A stretch of 64,000 nucleotides of DNA, from positions 11,777,206-11,841,205 of the forward strand of contig OZ038459.1 of the NCBI GenBank assembly GCA_964036195.1, read 5' to 3'. Positions 1 to 11,600 of this stretch are shown here, piece by piece. Below the pieces are notes generated by a model. That model was not told where the DNA came from, did no database searches, and worked only from the letters and a program-made list of their open reading frames with translations. A program made the translations under genes and the position numbers. Within the stretch, counting starts at the first letter, position 1. The number at the start of each line of letters is the position of its first letter. Source of the DNA: Sphaerolaimus hirsutus (lineage: Eukaryota; Nematoda; Chromadorea; Monhysterida; Sphaerolaimidae).

Positions 1-430
1 TGCTCGCGCGTTATTGACTAAGACGTAAGTAATTTTGGAGGCATGGTTGCGATCCGCGGAGTAACGTTATGACAAAAATCACTCTCAAACTCACAATATC
101 ATTGTAAATACGCACTTCTCTTCTTAGACTTATTTGAGCACTGTTCATTTCACCTGTATCCAAAAATATGCAATGAAAGCTGATATATTTATACGACTCT
201 TATATTTAGTATATCAATATGGATTTTTGCAGAAATCATCACTGAAAATGCAAACCCATGGCCCATTGCTACAGCCGTGAAACGTCAACAAAAGTACTGA
301 GACTTGTCTAATACAACTGTACATGTTGACTCAAGGTATTGGAAAGAACGCTTTTTTCAATTTATCGTTTTTGTTTTGAAAACACGCGGCCATTAGAAAA
401 CGTTTTTCTGTCCCTAAACTGACGATCCCT
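1..430. mobile_element. Relic of an old family-A-like hAT element
   Basis: The stretch keeps degraded pieces of the family-A core: atcatcactg...cccatggccc, gttgactcaagg and a poly-T/ACG tract. The first 60 bases also resemble 20240-20300 (cgcattatcgact, aagtaattttag, gtccgc). The left end lies outside the window. From 430 to about 1190 I see no gene and no clear repeat. Confidence 0.4.
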
Positions 431-1352
431 AGTTGTAAATAGGAAATGTATATCCTTATCTTCAATCGAATACAAGCATTTCAAAACATTCATAAATTCT
501 GAGAACATTTTATGGCTGTTCTGTCGCCCTTAAAGCAGGGGTAGAATATAATCATTAAAGGCCACCGGTGAAAAAGCCAACATAAGTCAGTGGTCACATG
601 ATCGTATCGTACCTCACGCAACTGATGCATGATGACAAGTTCGTGTTTATTTATTCACATGTAAAGGAAAATGACTACAGATATGGTAAATACGTCGACC
701 TATTAGTATGCAACGACGCACGAAAAGCGCAGACACAAAAATAGGCCCACAAGTTGTAGCTTGCGTGGGCCACAACGAGGCAAAAGTTGTCAACGTGTAT
801 ACCTAAATACATGTGCAACGCCAATTTCTACTTACGGTGTCCAATGCGCGCTTGAGTTAAATGGCTGAAAAAGGATCGCAAAAAATTGAAAAGGTGCTAG
901 CGTGGTCGCACTTAAATGGTTTAATTACGGAGATAACAAGTAGACGTAAATAGCTGTCTAAAACGCAGCATGAAACTATTTCTCTACAATGAAACTATGA
1001 AACAAATGTCTCCGTCAAGCGACCAACTGACTCGCTGAACATCTGCTAGTTGATTGCAGAGTTCAGGAACCGAGGTGCAAGATGAGCACAACAAATTACG
1101 CTGAACCTAGAAGGCCACTAGTAGTCATAGTCAGCCTCGCATACAGTGCGTGCGCTTATGCAAAAATGGCCTAATGCGCAATTTACAGTTCACACGCGCA
1201 CACGCGCGGCCGGCCGGGCGCAGCAATGAGTCTGGGGACAGCGCGGAACATTTGCGTCGCGGCGACACCGGCCACAACTGTAAGCTCGCCGAGCCGTGCG
1301 GCGGAGTGGCGGCACTGGCCGAAGCGGCACGGCTCGTGTCTTCGACTCTGGC

Positions 1353-1826
1353 TAGGGATGGAAAGGCACCTGGGCACCGGTGCCCCGGTGCTGGGCACTG
1401 AAGGGCACCAGCACCGGTGCTGGTGCGGTGCGGTGCCTTTTTTCGAGGGTGCCCTGTCGGTGCCGGTTCCAATTTTTTCAGAATAGCACAGGTGCCGGTG
1501 CGGTGCAGTGCCATTTTTTGCTGGTGCCAAAGGTCCTAGCACCAGGGCCAAAGTAAAAGGCACCGGGAAAGGCACCGGTCAAGTCTTCATAGGGTGTAAA
1601 ATTTCGTCCACAGCATGTGCTATTCATATGAACCCAAATGTTTTTAGTCAATTTTAAAAAAACATACTTTGAAATCAGGTGCCCCAAGCTGCCGGTGCTA
1701 TTTTTTCAAAATGGCACTGGTGCTGGTGCGGTGCGGTGCCATTTTTTGGCCGGTGCCCTTTCTGAGGAATCGCACCGGTGCCGATGCGGTGACATATTTC
1801 CCTGTGCTTTTTCCATCACCAACCCT
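1353..1826. mobile_element. Family E element, GGTGCC subterminal repeats
   Basis: It starts TAGGGATGGAAAGGCACC and ends with CCATCACCAACCCT. Both ends are packed with GGTGCC/GGCACC words (GCACCGGTGC palindromes), with a plain centre at 1590-1670. The terminus resembles the other TAGGG elements, but no clear 8-bp duplication was found. It is flanked by CpG-rich DNA at 1195-1345 and 1840-2170 with no convincing exon. Confidence 0.5.
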
Positions 1827-2179
1827 GGCCACTTTTACGCCCGCCGCTAGCGAGCAACGAAAAGTACACTCGGCTACATAATGGCCACACCAGCGGCAAT
1901 TCTCCACCCCACCCCGCGGCCTAAACACGCGCATTACGTTGCCGCTGCAGTCAGGCCAGTGCAGATATCTAATTCTAATTCCCATGCAACGGCAAGGCGG
2001 CCGGTCAGGGGCCGGCCAGGCGGCAGCTTTTGCAGTCGCGCTGCCCCTATCAAATGGGGAACAGTGGCGCGGCGGCGGCAGCGAGGCCAATCTAATGGCA
2101 AACTCACGGTAATGAGACACGGACGCAGGCGCTGTATTGCATTTGTCTGGCTTGGCATGCGCCCTGGAAATGCCACGTG

Positions 2180-2840
2180 AAGGGATTGTCGGAGTTTTTT
2201 AACCCATTAAAAAATGAAAGCATAGAAACGGTTTAAAAAAATTGCAGCCGTAATTTTCAGTACTGATTCACTACGAATTTTGTAATTTTTTGCGTGCAGT
2301 TGGGGAAGTCACCAGTGTGCTAGCATATAATAACGATCCAAAATATGTTATGAAACAACATGACTCTGAAGTACGAGATCAACCAACAAACTTCTGAAGT
2401 ATGAAGTGTCACTCACTCTCAATGTAAACACTATTCCATGTCCAATTTTCATTGTTGAAGGACGTCATAACATTGATTTAGGCAGGCATGGCAGGAATCA
2501 ACAATTGATTATTATTTGGACGAAATAACCACTTATATTGCCACATCAGGCCAGTCAGGAGGTTTGGGAGGTTTTTTAAAACCGCTGATTTATATATCTA
2601 AAAAAGTTTTTTTCCATCTCAAGACCTGGACGAAAATAGGTACTGTGGTAGAATCATTCAAATTACTTGCAAAGAAATCGTCTACCCTCTATTCCGCACT
2701 CCATCAAGTATGCGTTCCGCGATGCATATTGGCAGCAATAAATACATCATGTAGCTTGCATACATGATGTACCTTATTCCAGACGAGGGTATTTCGAGGG
2801 GGGGTTTAATTCTAGGGGGTATTTCAAGGAAACACGGTAT
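2180..2840. other. Repeat debris, no gene
   Basis: 2190-2480 contains weak family-A-like words (ttttttaaccca, tttaaaaaaattg, catgtccaattttc). 2785-2838 is the end of a family-T element (gggtatttcgagggg to aaacacggta). No splice-supported exon is seen. Confidence 0.3.
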
Positions 2841-3100
2841 ATGCCATTTGACATTGGTCTGAAATTACCACACGGTGGAGAATCAGATAAGGTGCGGGGA
2901 CTGGGCCATGGGGATTACCTTCACGGAGCATTTGAAATATTACCTCACAGTTGACAGGCAATATGTCGTCTGTAAACTTTTGTCTAAGTGGTATGGTATT
3001 GATAAAATATTCGATGGCGGGACCATATTGCGTTGATAGCCCTTTCTACCCACCATTTGCAAAACCCAACAGCGTTTCTTTTTTGATCCTGACCAGGGAG

Positions 3101-3341
3101 CAGTCCCAGACATTGTAAAGCGTAACATACCGTGTAAAATGTCATGTAAAAGACCCTGTAAAGTGCCATGTGTATCCAAATCTTATGTTTTTGTATCCAA
3201 ATATTGATTTTGGACTTTTGGACATACGATTTGGATACAAAAACACAGAAGATTTGGATACGATACAATAAGATTTGGATACACACGACACTTTGCAGGG
3301 TATTTTACATGACATTTGACACTTTACAGCGTCTGGGACTG
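3101..3341. repeat. Fold-back element, CAGTCCCAGAC family
   Basis: The ends CAGTCCCAGAC and GTCTGGGACTG are inverted. The arms repeat words such as tttacatgac and gatttggatac in opposite orientation around 3220. The same family recurs at 36030-37075 and 50274-50454. Long open frames across it are artefacts of the palindrome. Confidence 0.6.
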
Positions 3342-3574
3342 GCACCAGGAGAAATTAAATACGAAAATGAGTCACCGCGCGTGCGTGAGATAAACTTAGG
3401 CGCAAAAGCGTCGCTCGTCTATCGCAATGTGATTGAACCACCTTTTGCGGTAAATCATCACGCCCTCGTTCTGACCAAAGTACTTAAGTACATTGGTAAG
3501 GTGGATATTGGCCTCATCAAACGCAGACAGAGGCACGAGCCGCTGTGCCAGCATCACGGCAGTGCGGCTTGCTC

Positions 3575-3637
3575 CAGATCGTCACAAACTGAGTGGACAT
3601 GTTCCAAATCGTCACAAACTGAGCGGACATGTCCGGA
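3575..3637. repeat. Two-copy 32-bp tandem repeat
   Basis: Two adjacent units share atcgtcacaaactgag and ggacatgt, with few mismatches. They are followed by ordinary A+T-rich DNA to about 4290 with no recognisable gene. Confidence 0.6.
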
Positions 3638-4289
3638 GTGGTCACTGCTGGACTGCATCAAACTGGCAGACATTCAAATTGACACTTTATTACGACTTTT
3701 TACGTTTTCAAAGTCATATTTTAGTTGATTTAAATGCAAATATTTGAAACAATTGCTGGGTGTAAGAACTCATTCCCCGGTGAAATAGTTTGTCAATTAG
3801 CGAAAGAATGAGAAGCATCGTTAGATAATAGAACAATGAAATAATAATAACGTTTTCGATGTTAAAAACGGTTTTTAAACGAAACAAAACATTGGAAAAT
3901 TATTCCCCAAAATAATAATTTCCATATAAGGTGTTCCAGTGCAAAGATAACCAGCTGTAAAATGACCACATAGGAAATGACGTTGCAAAACTGGCCATGT
4001 TTGCCGACGGCACTAGCAGCCGGGCAGTCGGCAGCACTTTGGCAAACAGGCCTCATGCACATTTGTTGCCGCGGCGCACTATTGACTGATGGGGCGCCTG
4101 TCGCTTTGTGTATCCAATGTTAACTACATAAAATATATAGCCCCGTGCTAGCAATGCATGGGAAAATCATGCATAAGTAAGCCGCGTAGGTAACGAGCGA
4201 ACCCCATTCTGTATGCTTTCTAGAGGCAGCGGCGCGGGCTAACTAACTCACGCAAAAATGACAAGGCGGTCTAAGCGAGTGGGACGTTG

Positions 4290-4790
4290 TTAAATGTACC
4301 AAACTATTCTCAAAGTATACTTAAACGTCAAGTATTTATTTTTTACTCAGCCCCTGAGTACAGAATACGTAATTTTTTACTTTATCTCGCGAGTGAACTA
4401 GTGTAAACGTACTTTTTCATCCAGAAAACGTAAACGTGAGTATTTTTAAAATTTTTCACCCAAATTGTCATTCAAAATCGTTAATTTTTAGAACTTTTTG
4501 CCTTTTCAGCAATTTTTGGCTATTTATGTGCTTATATACCCATTTTCGACGATTTTGCCCTATTTTAACTTATTCACCTTGTTTTTTATATCTAAAACAC
4601 TTTCACGTTTTCGCTTATATAAAGGAATATCTGAAATACGTTTTCTGTATTCGAGTACTTTGAAAAAGTATACGTAAAAGCGAGTACTGGTACTTTTTTT
4701 CTGATGAAACGTAAACGTATTTACTTATTTACGTATTTACTCAGTACTCGAGTATACGCATTTTCCGAGTAAAAGTAAATAAGTTGTAAC
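4290..4790. mobile_element. Family G element, copy 1 (GTACTCGAG / CGTAAACGTA words)
   Basis: Both ends are rich in gagtact/agtactc, cgtaaacgta and acgtatttact in inverted orientation, around a central block like family B (gcaatttttggctattt, ccattttcgacg). Copies occur at 5820-6300 and 7825-8580. The exact ends could not be fixed. Confidence 0.45.
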
Positions 4791-5356
4791 AACTATGGTG
4801 GGACGTTGGCGTACAGCGAGTGCTTAAGAACGTGAACGATGAAGAAAGAGAAGTCACACGATGACAGAGACAAGTGGCACAGATATCAGCGAGAGTGTCG
4901 CGCGCAGTCAATTGAATGAGCACTGAATTTGAATAAAACCGACACATATTTACCACTGCCTACCTAAGTAGAACATCTTGGAGCCGATATTTATTTGTAT
5001 TCACCTGTGTTGTGGTGTCGCCTTGTCGGCATAACGTGGAATGTCTTCTGATTGCATGAACCAAATTTATAGTGACAAATTCTGTGAAAAATGAACGTTT
5101 TTACCGAACTACTGGCAAATTTAAATCAAAATAAGACAATTTATTATTTGTCCCGCCTTGTATTACATAAATGGTCTACTTTGTTTCAGCGATAAAATTT
5201 TTACCCACACCGACATTTCAGAACTGTATGCGGTTCAGCATGATATCCTCATGTTAAGGATTCCATACAGAAGGCGTATTAAAAAAAACGCCGGGCGCCA
5301 AAACCGTCACAAGAAATGTGCTCCAAGCGTCAATGGTGTCGTGGCGCGCACTCAAA

Positions 5357-5393
5357 TGACGTCAGCGTGACTCCACGTCCAGAAGTGACGTCA
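5357..5393. promoter_or_regulatory. Pair of palindromic CRE sites
   Basis: Two perfect TGACGTCA octamers (5357-5364 and 5386-5393) are 29 bp apart, about 170 bp beyond exon 9, within the intron that follows it. This is the classical CREB/ATF binding octamer. Two copies this close are unlikely by chance, but single copies also occur inside a repeat family in this window (near 20110 and 21895). Confidence 0.35.
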
Positions 5394-5565
5394 TTCCACA
5401 CTACACCATGGTATTACTGGATATGTACTATCGTTACATTCATGCATAATACATAATGTATTCGACGGCGTTTATATTTAGATCCGTTGATAAAAATTTC
5501 GTTGACAATAGCCGAACATGGAAGTAACACTACATAGAATCTGAATGGGAGGGAACTTCACTAAC

Positions 5566-5663
5566 CGAGAGGAACTTCTTGATCTTAGCGGCGAGCACGT
5601 CGTCGTCGCGCCACCTGCCGCTGCTCGCCCGCCGCTCGCCGCCTTGCAAATCCAATGCGGACC
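5566..5663 (-). CDS. Q-rich gene exon 9 (last one in window)
   Basis: It encodes the end of codon 708 and residues 709-740, running from SALDLQGGERRASSG to DDDVLAAKIKKFLS. The acceptor is GCGCTTTTGCAG and the donor CTCTCG/GTTAGT, ending in phase 0. Only this frame is both open and phase-compatible with exon 8. I found no further exon below 5566 with good splice sites, so the gene continues beyond position 1. Confidence 0.72.
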
Positions 5664-8600
5664 CTGCAAAAGCGCATGCTTATTTTGTGCATGATCCGTT
5701 ATTTCACCAATGACCCCACACACACACACACCAGTTGACATCGACACCAAATGTCAACTGGTTCTGATCCCAATTCAAAACTTGCTGACGAGCCGATGAA
5801 CGACGTTCAAATCACAGTTGATAATGTGTATGTACGGTATGCGGTACTCAAAGAGTACACATACTCGAGTACAGAGTAAAAACGCATACGTATACGTTGA
5901 AAACAGTATCTGTATTCGCCTGTATGCTTATTTTTTGAGAATACTCGAGTACAGAAGAGTCATTTTTGCGGGTACAGAGAGAGTATTTTTGCCATTCACG
6001 ACCCCTGCTTTTCATAAAGATTACCTACTTATTAATAGAAAGAAAACACCTTTTTGTTGTCCAGGGTAAACATTGAAAATGCTCCCTTCTACATTTTTCA
6101 GGAAGAAAAGCCAATTATACTCGTTTTGACGCTTTCCCGAAAAAATACTCGCATTTATGCATCTGGGAGAAAACGTATTTTACACTTATTTACTCACAAG
6201 TAAAAGTAAAAAAATTACTTAACGCTTTCTGTACTCAGGGGTGAGTAAAAAAAATACTTTACGCATACGTAAACTTTGAAAAAGTTTGGTACTTTTAACA
6301 AATCTGGTTCAAATGCAAGCCTAGAATTGGGATCGGAACCAGTTGACATTTGGTGAGATGTCATCAATATCAGATATAATTCTTCCAGAGAATTGAACTT
6401 TATGTCGTCAGAAAAACATGGGAAATGGTTGTGCGACCATATCAGCGAATCATTTTGCCTCATGTTTTATATGTATTATTTACAATGGAGTTGACAAAAT
6501 TGTGAAAATCACACTCTGTCAGACTGACTCAAACCTGGTAGTTATTCTACGATTCCGTTATTCCTGTTTTGCTTATATGGGGAGATATTCAACGGTTTGA
6601 TTTTTCCAAGGGGGCTGATTTCAGAATAAACAATAGATGATAATAAATTTATTAATGTACGCTCACTCGATCATTGTAGTCTTGTGTGTAGCACCTGAGC
6701 TTTAAATTTCACTACAAATAAGTTAAAAAATTCACCGGTAGTTAACATGAATAGTTGGTCTGTTTCACATTTCCGTGAAAAAAAGTGCAAATTAAAGTAA
6801 AAAATATATAAAAATGCCCACTGATCGCTAAATTCACTGGATAAGAAAAATAGCACTCAATTTCAAAAATAATGTTTTGAGAAAAATGGAAGTATGTGCC
6901 AGAGTTCAAACTTGATTGACTGACTTTCCGGGGTCTGGATTGAGTGATCATCCATTTGAAAAATTACTCACCGGGTCGTCTGGGATCTAAGTTGTTTCTC
7001 CTCGATGCCGCACCACTGCCATACAGATAGCGAAGTAAGCCTGACGGGAAAAAGTGAATTTAACCACTCCATTTAAACAAATTATATTTAATTAAATGAG
7101 CTCTAATAAGCTTTAATGTTTAGAAATCGATGAATGATTGGATGACCAAATACAGAGAGAGGTTTAATACAGGGGTTTTTCAATTTTTATTTTTTCACAT
7201 GCACTTTCTCCAGTGGCGGCACAAAAGCCACGTTAATGAGCCGGATGACAGATTGTTGCCGACGAGAAACGTGCATTTGTAAAAATTGTCATTTGTCAAT
7301 ATTGTGACCCAACCCAGTAGCATTCTGATGCAGACACCCAGTCCTGGTGCCAGTTCCGCAAAATGAGAAGTGAGAAGTGAAATGGCAAAGGCGAAGTAAA
7401 AGCGCAAAGGCGAAATGAAACGGCAAGTGAATTGGCAAGTGAAATGGCAAAACGGACGAGAAATCACTTTTTATTTTTATTTTTTTACTTCGCTTTTGCC
7501 AATTCACTTGCCATTTCACTTCGCCTTCGCCCTTTTACTTCGCCTTTGCCATTTCACTTCTCACTTCTCATTTTGCGGAACTGGCAGTAGTTTTTCAGTA
7601 TTCTATACTTACACACATAAAAACGTTATCTATTTGAAAAAAACGCAATATAGGTAGGTATGCCATTTATTATTAGGTATTTATTATTGGCAAGTTCTTC
7701 TGCAAGTTACACATTATGTTTATACCGGGTTCTTAGTCAGACGGAAATTAAAAATACTATAAATTTCAGTAATATTTCACTAACAACGAAATCGTTGTTT
7801 TAGACCCCCCACCATAACCGCAAGATGGAGTATTTACTTTACATTATTTACATTTCATGTGAAAAAGTATCTGTACTCACCTATACGAGTATTTATAAAA
7901 AAGTATCTGAGTACAGAAAATGTATTTTAAAAGGGGACACAAAAGGTGACTACACTGTTATGAATGCCTGGGTTATGAACAGTTATAGAAGTGCTGGGAT
8001 TAAAGGGACTTAAACTAGTAGGGAGAGCAAAAATGAAATGGACCCTGAGATAAGTTCAACATTTTTTCATCAGTTCAGCTAAGATTGCATCTATCACACA
8101 AGAAATCGCGCTTGGAAGAAAGTTTCCTATGGCTTCTAATCCATTGACAAACAACACACAGGCTGACAAAAAATGGATGTGTTGTGATTGTTGTGTTGTT
8201 GTTGCAATTTTTTGCTTCTTGAATAAAGAAACAATGATAAAATCTGTATCATTTTCCCATAGAAATACTAATTAATCCAGAGAAAAACACACCTGTTTTG
8301 TTTCCAATCTAAAAATCGCTTTTAAATGTAGTTTTACATGTTTTTACATGTAAATCGTTTTACACAATAAGTACTTGCGTTTACATTTTCCATGACAAAT
8401 GTGCTCATTGAAAAAGTACTCGTTTTTACATTTTCATGGAAGAAAAGTACTCCCTGTTACATTTTCCTGCAAAAACAATATTTTTCTCAGTTTACTCATA
8501 ACGTATTATAAAGTATCCCACATTTTCTGTACTGAGGGGTAAAAAAGTATTCTACACATATCTACATACACCTTTTACAATAATTTCACCAACTCCGATA

Positions 8601-11600
8601 ATATGCCCAAACCCCCACCAACCCCTCTCGTCGCACGAGTAGCACGCTGCGTCCGACCGTCTGCCCGCGTCCTCGTCCGACGACCCGTCGTGGTACACGT
8701 CGTCGTACGAACGGTGTGACCGCCGTCGACGACCGGTGGTGCCGTAGCTGCGCAGGGAACGAGTGGGGTGGTATTTTAGTAGCTCGAACAGGTTTTTCGG
8801 GTAGACAGGCTAAATCTGTCAAGTTTGGGTTAGGGCTATCCAGGGTTCTCCAAGAGGGGCTTGGGGGGCTGCCCCCCCAATCGGCCAGCTATCTACCTAT
8901 CCCGGAGGCAGCTCAGCTATCTATCTATCTATCCCGGGAAAACCCTATACTATTCCCTTTTTTGGCTACTATTCCCTCAGCCCCCCCCCCCAAAATCGCT
9001 CAGCTATCTACCTATTTGGAACAATTTTTGAGAAATTTTATCCCAATTTTCGCTCAAAATCGCATATTTTTTACTTTTTCTGCCTTTAAAATCGCGGTTT
9101 TCGGCTATATACATGGTTATTTACTTATTTTAGCCACTTTTAACCTATTTTGGCTATTTTTTTTAGCGATTTTCACCCCGGTCTATACCTTGAAAAAGCC
9201 TACCTATATATTTTGCCCCGCGTGCCCCCCAGACAAATTTTCAACTGTCTCTCCGAAGGAGCGGTTTGCTACCTATCCAGCCCCAGCGAGGGCCAAAATC
9301 TTGGAGACCCCTGGTCCCAAATTTAATTCGCCCTACAAATGTTCGTAAGTTATGCCCTACACCTGAGGCGGCCTACGTGCACGTAGGACAAATTCCCATA
9401 CAAATTTTACCAAGTTATGCACGTAAGGCGCCTGACAAATGGAATTTTCAATGACCAAATTTCCAAAATGACTCGCACTAACCGGTGGCTTCTCTGGTGC
9501 CTCCTGCGGCCGTGCGCGTCGTACTCGTTGCCGGCGGCCGTGTCGTAGCACGAGCCGGACCGGTGCAGACGCGACCGGCCGGCCGGCGGCGGCGAGCGCC
9601 TGTCGCGGTAGCGCTCCTTGTCCCGCTCGTAGTTGTAGTCGTAGTCGCGTCTAAGCGAGGGTGCGGCTTATTTGGACCGTTGTTTTGAGGGATGAAGATC
9701 CAGGATAAAGATAATGGCCCCACCGAGAGACTATTTTTGAGTCAAATGAATATCAAGGAAATTGCAAATTCCACTGACAGTGCAAACAATCATATAAAAA
9801 AATGTAGTAAAACTAGGGTTGGCCGATGTTTTTTTTAAACGTTTTTTTTTGTTAAAACATGACGTCCGAAATGTTTTGTTTTTTTAAAAAACATCAGCCG
9901 AAATTTTTAGTACTAAGCACTAGGTATTTGTGCAAAATTTTTGCGCGCAAGCGCGCAATTTCACACACAAATTGACATTGGTGGTCGTTTTCATTGGTTT
10001 TGTGGCATTTTTAGTATCAAAGTATCCATTTCTATGTGCTACCATGGGTTAATAAGCCGTCATATGTTGCTGTACTATATAATATTGAGGTAATGTGCTT
10101 CCATGTGCCTCCGCAGTGTGTAACTTCACTCCCAAAGTAACAACCTCCTTTTATAACCTTGTTTGATCACTATTCCATGCCAAACTTTACCTGAAGTCAC
10201 GAACATTCGACTATAAGGCGATATACGAGCGATATGTCGACGAAAAATGGATATTTTTGACACAAATCACCACTTATAATGCTATCCCATGGCTCCACAG
10301 CCATTATATGGTCATATATAACATCACAGAGTATTGCCACTGTCTGATATACCTATATATGTTGACACAAGGTCATATCTGGGAGCTTTTAAAAAAAACG
10401 TTTTTTATTTAAAAAAAACGTTGTTTTTTTATAAAAAAAACATCGAGTTAAAAAAAACGTTTTTTTCCAACCCTAAGTAAAACCTAACCGTAAGTTGACT
10501 ACTAAATTGAAACCTCGCACGAAATTCTAAAATTTGCATGATTAAAACGTGTCTTGATTTAGACTCAGGCGCACGATTGGGATTAACATTGAAAAAATAG
10601 GTGATTTTGTGAAAATACAACAGAGGCGTCCAATTCTAAAGTCGACGAGACAAAAATATGAAAATTTCGAGTTAGGCCCGGAAACGTCATCTGGCGCTAC
10701 TTCCGCACATTTTTCATCATTTTCCATAAAGTTTTTGACCTCACATGCCCATATGGCAAAGTGCCAAATTTGACATTTTTGGGGAAAAATGCAAAAAAAT
10801 TGGGAAAGAAGTCGACAAACCCACTTAGTTTTGGGTTAAAAGTCGACAAGTCCATCGTCCGCATCCTTCTTATGGGAAAAAAAGAAATGTGATAGTCCAC
10901 TGTTGTCACCGATTTCTAAAGCCGGAATTACAGCTCATCGGCGTTTGACGTGAAATGATGACGTCGTAAAATTGATTACATCAAAATAGACATCGGTACA
11001 GCATTGAAATTTCAGAATTAGATAGTTCTAGTAATTGTGTGTAATGTCCCAAAAAAATTTTTTCAAATAATCATTATTTAAGTAGTTATTAATTTAACGT
11101 AAAATTTTTTAGGTGATGTAAAATGTTTGACGTGAAACGTTTTGACGTAGAATGTGTAAATAACTTATTAAATAATAATGATTTTCTTAATTTTTTTAGG
11201 ACATTACACACAATTACTAGAACTATCAGATTCGGAAATTTCAATGCTGTACCTTTGTCTATTTTGATGTAATCAATTTTACGACGTCATCATTTCACGT
11301 CGCTGAGCTGTAATTCCGGCTTTAAAGGCGACACGTCCATAATTTTCCCATAAGGCAGCTCGATCGCCGCCGGGAACAAAAACGTTCTTGTGTGCAAGAA
11401 GTCAACTAGGTAGTTCATTTCCCTCCCCAAAACAGTTTTGCTCTGACCAAATGGAATTTTATGAACACCCCATTTTTCACATATAGGTTGAGGTTAGGGG
11501 CTGAAAATTTGTCACTTTATTGTCAACATATGGAACTTGATGGAAAACACGAGAGAGCCAAATTGGACACGCACCAGGGGCCTGGAATTGGGTCTGAAAC

